Below are positions 25,880 to 32,851 of a stretch of 47,310 nucleotides of DNA, piece after piece. The notes beneath the pieces are model-generated. The model was not told the DNA's origin and did no database searches. It worked only from the letters and a program-made list of their open reading frames with translations. A program made the position numbers and the translations under genes. How positions within the stretch are numbered: the first letter of the stretch is position 1; each line of letters starts with the position of its first letter. The stretch covers positions 1 through 47,310 of the forward strand of contig DASYYE010000175.1 in the NCBI GenBank assembly GCA_035946955.1. The letters run 5' to 3'. The DNA comes from DASYYE01 sp035946955 (GTDB taxonomy: Bacteria > Actinomycetota > Actinomycetes > Streptosporangiales > Streptosporangiaceae).

Positions 25880-26749
25880 TCACTCCGGCCGCCCGCGAGT
25901 GCTGCGGATGAGCCCCTCTTGGACCACGGACACGACCAGGTCGCCTTCACGCGTGAACACTTCGCCGCGAGCAAGCCCGCGGGCCCCGCTGGCGGCGGGT
26001 GACTCCTGGGCATAGAGCAGCCACTCGTCAGCCCGGAACGGGCGGTGGAACCACATGGCGTGGTCGAGGCTGGCCCCGAGTGTGTGGCCGTCCGCCCAGG
26101 ACAGGCCGTGCCGCAGCAGGACCGAGTCCAGCAGTGTCATGTCGGAGGCGTACGTCATCAGGCACACGTGCAGCAGCGGGTCGTCTGGGAGCTTGCCGTC
26201 GGCCCGCAGCCAGACCAGCGTGTGGTCGGTGCGCAGGGACGGGTCGTGCTCCGCCTCATAGGTGAGGGGCCCGATGACCCGCAGGTCGATCGGGTTGCTG
26301 CGGAAGAACTCCTGCGCTGGCGGACCGAAGATGTCTGCCAGGCGCTGCGCTGTGCTCGGCACTGACTCAGGAGGCGGCACGTCTGGCATGGGCCGCGCGT
26401 GCTCGGGCCCGGGCTCGGGGCGCTGGAAGGACGCGGACAGGGTGAAGATCACCTTGCCGTGCTGGATGGCGGAGACCCGCCGGGTGGTGAAGCTGCGCCC
26501 ATCGCGCACCCGGTCGACGATGTAGATGATCGGCGCTGCTGGGTCGCCGGGGCGGATGAAGTAGGCGTGCAGGGAATGGACCGGCCGGTCCGCTGGCACG
26601 GTCCGGCCCGCCGCTACGAGGGCCTGCCCGGCCACCTGACCGCCGAAGACCCGCTGGCGCCGGTCGTCCGGGCTTCGGCCACGGAAGATGTCGAGCTCGA
26701 TCTGCTCGAGGTCGAGCACGGCGAGCAACTCGTCCAGTGCGGCGGTCAT
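25880..26749 (-). CDS. tesB: acyl-CoA thioesterase II (TesB family)
   Basis: The 289-residue protein is a double hotdog thioesterase that hydrolyses acyl-CoA to fatty acid and CoA. Family blocks visible are RVFGGQVAGQALVAA in the N-terminal hotdog, VHSLHAYFIRPGD, and in the C-terminal hotdog GASLDHAMWFHRPFRADEWLL, whose Asp is catalytic, and VVSVVQEGLIR, whose Gln is the third active-site residue. ATG 26749 overlaps the TGA of uvrD2 (ATGA), so the two genes are probably co-translated; longer frames upstream only shadow uvrD2. The pairing with a helicase has no obvious functional meaning. Confidence 0.95.
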   Translation of the reverse strand: MTAALDELLAVLDLEQIELDIFRGRSPDDRRQRVFGGQVAGQALVAAGRTVPADRPVHSLHAYFIRPGDPAAPIIYIVDRVRDGRSFTTRRVSAIQHGKVIFTLSASFQRPEPGPEHARPMPDVPPPESVPSTAQRLADIFGPPAQEFFRSNPIDLRVIGPLTYEAEHDPSLRTDHTLVWLRADGKLPDDPLLHVCLMTYASDMTLLDSVLLRHGLSWADGHTLGASLDHAMWFHRPFRADEWLLYAQESPAASGARGLARGEVFTREGDLVVSVVQEGLIRSTRGRPE

Positions 26750-28578
26750 GGGCGGGTTCCCGCCATCGGGTTCCGCGGTCCCCGCCCGCGCGCCCGCATC
26801 ACCTCGATGAACCGCGACGGCTTCCGGTTGCGCTGGCCGCCGGGGGCCCTGGCCAGCGGCCAGGAGAGCAGGACGCGCTGCCTGGCGCGGGTTACCCCGA
26901 CGTACAGCAGCCGCCGTTCCTCGGCCACGGCCTCTTCGGTCTCGGCGTGGACGATCGGCAGGGTTCCCTCGGTGAGGCCGGGCAGGAAGACCACGTCCCA
27001 CTCCAGTCCTTTGGCCGAGTGCAGCGACGCGATGGTCACGCCGTCAACCGCGGGCGCGTGCTCGATCGCCGCCCGGCGGTTGAGTTCGGCCGCCACCTCG
27101 GCGATCCCTGCCCCGGGCACCGTGTCCGCGACATCTTCGGCGAGCTGTGCCAGGGCAGCGAGGGACTCCCAGCGGTCGCGGGCCGCTCCGCGTCCTGCTG
27201 GTGGCTCCCGGGTGAGGCCGAGCCCGGCCAGCACCTGGCGGACTTCTGCCAGGGCAGCGGGTTCCGCCTGCCGTGGCGGATGGCCCGCGACGTCGGTTTG
27301 GCGCGGGGGTGTGGCCTTGGCCGCGGCCCGCAGCAGGCCCATGGCCTGACGCACCTCGGGCCGGTCGAAGTACCGTTCGGCTCCCCTCACCTGGCAAGGG
27401 ACGCCGGACTCGGCGAAGGCACGCTCAAACCGCTCGGTCTGGGCGTTGGTCCGGAGCAGGACAGCGACCTGACGCGGCCGGAGCCCTTCGCTGACCATGC
27501 GCCGCACGCGGGCAGCTACCGCGGCCGCCTCGCTCGTTTCGTCGTCGTGCTCGGTGAACTCGGGCACGGGGCCCTTGGGGCACTGCGCGACCAGGGGTGG
27601 CCCTTCCGGGGCACCAGCCAGCGGGCGAGCACCCGCGCGGCCGTTGCCGGTCGTCTCGCTCAGCCGGTTCGCCAGCGCTACCACCTGTGGAGTGGAACGG
27701 TAGTTGCGCACGAGCCGCAGGAGCGTGGCATGCGGGTACTGCGTGGTGAACCCGGTGAGGTAGGCGGAGGTGGCACCGGCGAACGAGTAGATGGTCTGCC
27801 GCGGGTCGCCCACCACACATATCTCATCGCGCTCCCCCAGCCATGTGTCGAGCAGGAGTTTCTGCAGCGGGTTGACGTCTTGGAACTCATCGACCACGAA
27901 GTACCGGTAGCGGTCCCTGACCGCCGCGCCCGCCACGGCGTCCTCCGCGAGGATGGCCGCGGTCAGCTCCAGGACGGACTCGAAGTCGATGAGGTGACGC
28001 TCGCGGCGCAGCTGCTCGTACCCGTCGTACAGACTCGCCACGGTCTCGGCGCGCAGCGGCGGTGTGCGGCCCCACTTGGCGGCCATGGCCGCATAGTCGT
28101 CGGGCCTGACCTGCATGACCTTTGCCCATTCGATCTCGGCAGCGACATCGCGCAGGCCGGTGGTGTCCACCCGCTGCCGCGTGGACCGCGCCACCTCGGT
28201 CAGCAGCCCAGCCTTGCTGGCCAGGACGGCTGGCGGGGCACCACCCACGGTCGCGGGCCAGAAGTGCTGGAGCTGACGCAGTGCCGCCGAGTGGAAGGTC
28301 CGCGCCACCACCGCCTGGGCATCGCCCGCGGGGCCGCTCAGGACACGCAGCCGGGCCCGCAGCTCACCAGCTGCCCGGGTGGTGAAGGTGACCGCCAGCA
28401 CGTGGCCCGGGCTGATGACACCGGTGCGCACGGCGTAGGCGATCCGGTGGGCGATGGCCCTGGTCTTGCCGGTCCCCGCGCCCGCGACCACGCATACCGG
28501 CCCCTGGGTAGCCAGCGCCACCTCCCGCTGCTCGGGGTCCAGCGCCGCCAGCACCGCTTCCGGACCGTCTTCGCCCAC
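26746..28578 (-). CDS. uvrD2: UvrD2-type ATP-dependent DNA helicase, short form
   Basis: The 610-residue superfamily 1A helicase has Walker A GAGTGKT (33-39), VTFTTRAAGEL, the Walker B block VVDEFQDVNPLQ, GDPRQTIYSFAGA, LVRNYRSTPQVV, SLHSAKGLEWDVVFLPGL and LLYVGVTRARQ. Its position between whiB7 and mycoredoxin genes is that of M. tuberculosis uvrD2 (Rv3198c). The mycobacterial protein is about 700 residues with a tetracysteine motif and an HRDC domain at the C-terminus; here the protein ends soon after motif VI (PSRFIEVMRARGRGPRN) and has neither. GTG 28578 was chosen for GGAGGAGG with 6-base spacing; an ATG at 28614 is a weaker alternative. Confidence 0.92.
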   Translation of the reverse strand: MGEDGPEAVLAALDPEQREVALATQGPVCVVAGAGTGKTRAIAHRIAYAVRTGVISPGHVLAVTFTTRAAGELRARLRVLSGPAGDAQAVVARTFHSAALRQLQHFWPATVGGAPPAVLASKAGLLTEVARSTRQRVDTTGLRDVAAEIEWAKVMQVRPDDYAAMAAKWGRTPPLRAETVASLYDGYEQLRRERHLIDFESVLELTAAILAEDAVAGAAVRDRYRYFVVDEFQDVNPLQKLLLDTWLGERDEICVVGDPRQTIYSFAGATSAYLTGFTTQYPHATLLRLVRNYRSTPQVVALANRLSETTGNGRAGARPLAGAPEGPPLVAQCPKGPVPEFTEHDDETSEAAAVAARVRRMVSEGLRPRQVAVLLRTNAQTERFERAFAESGVPCQVRGAERYFDRPEVRQAMGLLRAAAKATPPRQTDVAGHPPRQAEPAALAEVRQVLAGLGLTREPPAGRGAARDRWESLAALAQLAEDVADTVPGAGIAEVAAELNRRAAIEHAPAVDGVTIASLHSAKGLEWDVVFLPGLTEGTLPIVHAETEEAVAEERRLLYVGVTRARQRVLLSWPLARAPGGQRNRKPSRFIEVMRARGRGPRNPMAGTRP

Positions 28579-28755
28579 GCGAACCTCCTCCCAGCCGCTG
28601 CTATCTTTGCGCATCCCGGCGACAGCGGGCATCTCGTGGTCCTGGGGGTTCGCATGTGGACACGGCTTGCCCGAAAGCCCTGGTGCGGGAAGCAGCGGGC
28701 CCGCGACGGTGTTGGACTGTCCGGATCTGCTCGCGGCGGGACTAGGGAGAGGCAA

Positions 28756-29013
28756 GTGTCGGAGGCTGTCACGATCTACAGCACGCGCTGGTGTGGCTTC
28801 TGCCGGAGGCTGAAGGCCCAGCTTGCGCGGGATGGGATCGAGGTCACCGACATTGATATCGAGCAGCAGCCCGGTGCCGCCGAGTACGTTATGTCCGTAA
28901 ACGGTGGGAACCAGACGGTCCCGACCGTGGTGCTCCCGGATGGGACAGTGTTGACCAACCCGTCAGCCGCGCAGGTGAAGGAACGGCTCGGAGCACCCAC
29001 CGTCAGGTCATGA
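28756..29013 (+). CDS. mrx1: mycoredoxin-type glutaredoxin-like protein
   Basis: The 85-residue thioredoxin-fold protein has the redox motif WCGFC (C13, C16), then DIDIEQQPGAAEYV, the cis-Pro block NQTVPTVVLPDG and a C-terminal helix. Mycoredoxins reduce protein-mycothiol mixed disulfides in actinobacteria. The gene is divergent from uvrD2 across 177 bases and corresponds to Rv3198A. GTG 28756 lies 3 bases after AGGGAGAGG. The ANTAR gene follows after 18 bases, so the two may be co-transcribed. Confidence 0.92.
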   Translation: MSEAVTIYSTRWCGFCRRLKAQLARDGIEVTDIDIEQQPGAAEYVMSVNGGNQTVPTVVLPDGTVLTNPSAAQVKERLGAPTVRS

Positions 29014-29031
29014 GGGACAGGGGGGCGACTT

Positions 29032-29565
29032 GTGACGACCGGATCCAAGGCAGAAGAACCAGACGAGGCGAATGACCCCGCCGTCGCGCGGCGGACAGCC
29101 ACTGGATGGCGGGTCGGCGGTGAGGATGTGCCGGACCTCACGAGCGCCATGGTCCTGGCTGACCTGCTGGCGGCTGAGCTGCCACCAGCGGGTACCCCAG
29201 GTGCGCCGGCCTCGTCAACCGCCAGCACTGGCACCCCGCATGAGGGGGCGTCGCTCACTGCGGCCACTGTGGACCCCACGGAGCTGAGCAGGACCGTTGC
29301 CCAGCTGGAGCAGGCGCTCACCGCCCGGGTACGGGTCGAGCAGGCCATCGGCGTGCTGGCCGAACGCCACCGGCTGCGGCCCCGGCAGGCCTTCGAGTTG
29401 CTGAGGTCGGCGGCCCGGTCCCGGGGGCGGCGCGTGCTGGAGATCGCGGCCGAGGTGGTCGACAGCGCGGCCAATCCCCTGCTGCGCATCCCAGAGGAAC
29501 TGGCCAGGCCGCCCGCGCCGCGCCGCCGAGGCCGGGCACCCGGTCAGCAACTGCCCAACACCTGA
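29032..29565 (+). CDS. ANTAR-domain putative RNA-binding regulator
   Basis: Residues about 85-145 of this 177-residue protein form an ANTAR three-helix domain (LEQALTARVRVEQAIGVLAE, then RPRQAFELLRSAARSRGRRV). ANTAR domains bind paired hairpins in nascent RNA and prevent termination. The usual receiver or GAF input domain is absent; residues 1-80 are acidic and Ala/Pro/Thr-rich, probably disordered. The C-terminus is Pro/Arg-rich. GTG 29032 follows a purine-rich AGGGGGG. It is probably in one transcript with the mycoredoxin gene. Its RNA target is unknown. Confidence 0.85.
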   Translation: MTTGSKAEEPDEANDPAVARRTATGWRVGGEDVPDLTSAMVLADLLAAELPPAGTPGAPASSTASTGTPHEGASLTAATVDPTELSRTVAQLEQALTARVRVEQAIGVLAERHRLRPRQAFELLRSAARSRGRRVLEIAAEVVDSAANPLLRIPEELARPPAPRRRGRAPGQQLPNT

Positions 29566-29583
29566 CCGCACAGCGCATACGAC

Positions 29584-29601
29584 CCCGGGCAACCGCCCGG
29601 G
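29584..29601 (+). terminator. terminator hairpin after the ANTAR gene
   Basis: CCCGGGC (29584-29590) pairs with GCCCGGG (29595-29601) around AACC, 18 bases after the ANTAR stop. Confidence 0.7.
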
Positions 29602-29822
29602 AGCAGCAGCCAGCGGGCTGCGCGCCGGTTAGGCCACCGGCGCCCAGGGGAACGACCCTCAGTAGCCGAACGGGGCACGGGGGAATTACTGGCTCAGTAG
29701 TCGGCTTCATGCGGCACGTATCATGGGCGCCGTGTCTTGAGACGCGGTCTCCGGGCAGCGACCCCATATCTGACCGGATGTTTCACTGTGTCTCGTGTTA
29801 GCGGGGCCTGACGGGTTCCCCC

Positions 29823-31784
29823 ATGACCGAGCGGGTGTGCATGGAGCGTGTGGGCAACTCCCCAACTGGCAGCCTGACCCCGGGAGGGGCCGCCGCCAAC
29901 CAGCCATCGCACCCCCTGCCCACACCCGCACCTGCCTCCCCGGGCCCATCCGGGAGCGGCCCGGCAGCACCGGACGCGCCCGCACCTGCCCAGGCAGCGT
30001 CCGCGGCCGGGGCTACGGCTGTGGCTCCGTCAGCAGGGCCCGAACCGGAGACCCCCGCCCCCCGGCGGTTGCGCTGGCACGCGGGCCTGCTGTTGTGCTA
30101 CCTCGCGGCTGGGGTGCTCACGAGCTGGCCACGGCCCAGTTACCTGGCAGGCAGGCTGCCCACGACCATCGACCAGAGCAGCTACGTGTGGGACTTCTGG
30201 TGGGTAGCACACCAGGTGGTCCACTTCGGCAACCCATGGGCTTCGCCCGCGATGGGCGCCCCCGTTGGCATGCCACTCGGGTTCGACACCCTCATGCCGT
30301 TGCCAGGGCTGCTGATGACCCCCGTCACTGTGCTCTTCGGCCCCAGCGCGAGCTACAACCTGCTCACGATCCTGATGCCCGGCCTGGCCTGCTATGTGGC
30401 CTACCGGGCCGCCCGCCTGTGGCTTCCCAGTGAGCTTGGCGCAATCGCGGCAGGTGCGTTCTACGGCCTGGCCACCATGCTCGTCTACCAGGACTGGTAC
30501 CACCTCAACATCGCGGCTGGTGCGCTATTCCTGCCGCCCGCGGTCGAGGCGGCCGTCAGGCTGCAGCGGCAGTCCCGGCCCAGGCACGCCATCGCACTCG
30601 GGGTGGTCCTCGGTGCATCGTTCCTGGTCAACCAGGAGTCAGCGATCCTGGCTGTATTCAGCGTGACACCCGTGCTGGTGATGTGGCTCATACGCAGCCG
30701 GTCGGCCGCGGCCCTGCGCCAGAGCCTGCTCGCCGTGGGCGTGACCGTCCTGGTCGCCAGCCCGCAACTGGTGGCGATGGCGTGGCAGGCCACCAGCGGT
30801 CAGGCAAGCCTCCCGAGCGGCACGCTCGCCGCGGGCGACTTCGGGTACGGGGTCCCGCCCCGGACCGTGTTCGCACCCTCACCACGGCTGGCGGACTTCG
30901 GGTTGGGCCCCCTCACCACCATCTACACGTTCGGCCGGAGCCTGGAGGGGGTTCCCACCTTCGGCATCACACTGACCGCACTGGCCATCGTGGGCCTGGT
31001 GGCCGGCTGGCGGCGCCGCGGTACCCGGCTGCTCGCCGTGGGGTGGCTCGGCAGCGTGTGGCTCGCGCTCGGCCCGGCCCTGAGGCTCGGGCATACTCCG
31101 CTGATCCCGCTGGCGGTCAGCTGGCATGGGTACCGGATGTCGGCGATCATGCCTTATACCTGGCTAGTGCACATCCCCGGCCTGGCAGGCTTCCGGGAGG
31201 CGGACAGGTTCACGCTCCTCGGCCTGCTGCCCGCGGCCCTGCTGGCTGGGTACGCGGTCAACTGGCTGCGCGGTCAAGGGCGCGCGGTGGTGGCCGTGGC
31301 CCTGGTGGCCGCCGCACTGGAACTCGGCTATTCGGGGGACCGCCACATCCATTCCATGCCAACCGCGACACCCACGGTGGACTCCGCGATCGTGGCCGAC
31401 CACTCGGGGTCCATTGTGGTGGACATCCCCTACGGCATCCACGGCGGTGTCGGCGGCCTCGGGCCCCGGCCCTCCCCCCATGCGCTCGTGATGGCCACGG
31501 CGGATGGCCACCCACGTGCGGTGTCCGACAGTTCGTGGGTGCCGACCAAGACGCAGGCGGCCATCAGCAGCCACCCCTTCTACCGCTACCTGGTCGCGGC
31601 ACAGGAAGGTCTGCCTGTCACCGCGGCGCAAGTGAGCGCGGCCACTCGCGACGCCCGCCAGATGGGGGTGGGCTGGGCCGTGGAGTGGTCCCACGCGGGG
31701 AATGCGGAGAGCTATCTGCAAGCCGTCGGGTTCCGTTTCGGCTACCGCTCCGGCCAGGTGCAGGTCCTCCAGCTCGCACGGTAA
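29823..31784 (+). CDS. polytopic membrane protein, GT-C glycosyltransferase-like
   Basis: The 653-residue protein has an Ala/Pro-rich cytoplasmic N-terminus (about 1-80), about ten to twelve transmembrane helices (about 85-510) and a soluble C-terminal domain. The first outer loop after helix 1 contains IDQSSYVWDFWW, with acidic residues placed as in GT-C transferases that use polyprenyl-phosphate sugars. A repeated L-P-x-P-G-L-L-M block (TLMPLPGLLMTPVTVLFGP) precedes helix 3. The C-terminal part (VVDIPYGIHGG, SDSSWVPTKTQ) resembles domains of uncharacterised actinobacterial glycan-modifying proteins. The start is unsure: ATG 29823 and ATG 29841 both lack a clear ribosome binding site. Confidence 0.7.
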   Translation: MTERVCMERVGNSPTGSLTPGGAAANQPSHPLPTPAPASPGPSGSGPAAPDAPAPAQAASAAGATAVAPSAGPEPETPAPRRLRWHAGLLLCYLAAGVLTSWPRPSYLAGRLPTTIDQSSYVWDFWWVAHQVVHFGNPWASPAMGAPVGMPLGFDTLMPLPGLLMTPVTVLFGPSASYNLLTILMPGLACYVAYRAARLWLPSELGAIAAGAFYGLATMLVYQDWYHLNIAAGALFLPPAVEAAVRLQRQSRPRHAIALGVVLGASFLVNQESAILAVFSVTPVLVMWLIRSRSAAALRQSLLAVGVTVLVASPQLVAMAWQATSGQASLPSGTLAAGDFGYGVPPRTVFAPSPRLADFGLGPLTTIYTFGRSLEGVPTFGITLTALAIVGLVAGWRRRGTRLLAVGWLGSVWLALGPALRLGHTPLIPLAVSWHGYRMSAIMPYTWLVHIPGLAGFREADRFTLLGLLPAALLAGYAVNWLRGQGRAVVAVALVAAALELGYSGDRHIHSMPTATPTVDSAIVADHSGSIVVDIPYGIHGGVGGLGPRPSPHALVMATADGHPRAVSDSSWVPTKTQAAISSHPFYRYLVAAQEGLPVTAAQVSAATRDARQMGVGWAVEWSHAGNAESYLQAVGFRFGYRSGQVQVLQLAR

Positions 31785-31907
31785 CCACCACGGTCAATTC
31801 ATCTCTGGCACCGGGCTCGTCCGGGGCGCCGCGACAAGAGCGACCAGGCCCGCACCCGCCATATGCACTTTTGGTTCGCATGCGATTACACCGGGTAGCA
31901 AGCAGGG

Positions 31908-32732
31908 GTGAGCGAGCACGCGGATAAGGTACTTCCCCTCAGGAAGCTACTGATCATCGGCGGCGGCGAGGACAGGTGCGCGGGCACGGGGGTGCTGGAG
32001 CGCTTCGTGGAGTTGGCTGGCGGGCCACGCGCGCGCATCACACTGGTGACCGCGGCCACCGACTTCCCGGACGAGGTGGGCGAGGAGTACGAGCGTGTGT
32101 TCCACAAGCTCGGCGCAGCGCACGTCAGTGAGTTCCGGCTGCACGGCCGGGCCGATGCGGACAGCGACGAGGCCCAGGTGGTCCTGCATGACGCGACCGG
32201 GGTTTTCCTCACCGGCGGCGACCAGTCGAAGATCCGCGCGCTCGTGGGGTCGCATGCCAACGAGACACTGGCCGAACGTCTCGGGAACGGGCTGGTCGTC
32301 GCCGGGACCAGCGCCGGGGCGACCGCACTGGGGCGGACCATGATCCTCGGGGGCGAAGGCGCAGGGGTAACCTCGGCGACCGTCCGGACCGGGCCGGGGC
32401 TCGGGCTCGTCGAGGGAGTGCTCATCGACATGCATTTCCACGAGCGCGGGCGGCTGGCCAGGCTGCTCAGCGCCGTGGCACTGCAGCCCGACCACATCGG
32501 GGTTGGAATCGACGAGAACACCGCCATCGCGGTCGAAGGCGACAAGTTCGAGGTGCTGGGGACCGGCGTGGCCACCGTCGTGGACCTGGCTGGGTCCACC
32601 GTGGTCCACCCCGCAGGCGACACCGACCCCATCACTGTCTTCAACGTGCGCCTGCACCTGATGCCTGCCGGGTGCGTGTTCGACACCTCACACCGCACTC
32701 CGGTGATCGGGCCCGCCCACACCCGGTACTGA
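31908..32732 (+). CDS. cphB: cyanophycinase (peptidase S51)
   Basis: The 274-residue serine hydrolase cuts cyanophycin (multi-L-arginyl-poly-L-aspartate) into beta-Asp-Arg dipeptides. Motifs: LLIIGGGED near the N-terminus, GVFLTGGDQ, the nucleophile Ser135 in VAGTSAGATA, DMHFHERGRLARL and VGIDENTAI. It has no signal peptide, so it acts inside the cell, unlike secreted cyanophycinases. GTG 31908 directly follows AGCAGGG, closer than usual. The cyanophycin synthetase gene starts 119 bases downstream on the same strand, in the cphB-cphA order found in cyanobacteria. Confidence 0.95.
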   Translation: MSEHADKVLPLRKLLIIGGGEDRCAGTGVLERFVELAGGPRARITLVTAATDFPDEVGEEYERVFHKLGAAHVSEFRLHGRADADSDEAQVVLHDATGVFLTGGDQSKIRALVGSHANETLAERLGNGLVVAGTSAGATALGRTMILGGEGAGVTSATVRTGPGLGLVEGVLIDMHFHERGRLARLLSAVALQPDHIGVGIDENTAIAVEGDKFEVLGTGVATVVDLAGSTVVHPAGDTDPITVFNVRLHLMPAGCVFDTSHRTPVIGPAHTRY

Positions 32733-32851
32733 CAAGCCCAGCCAGACCAAAGCCATTCCCGGGGACCGTCCACCACTACTACCGAGCACAAACCACCGGG
32801 CACACCACCAGGGCTAGCCGAGTGTGCCGACCATTCATTGAGGGGGCAACC

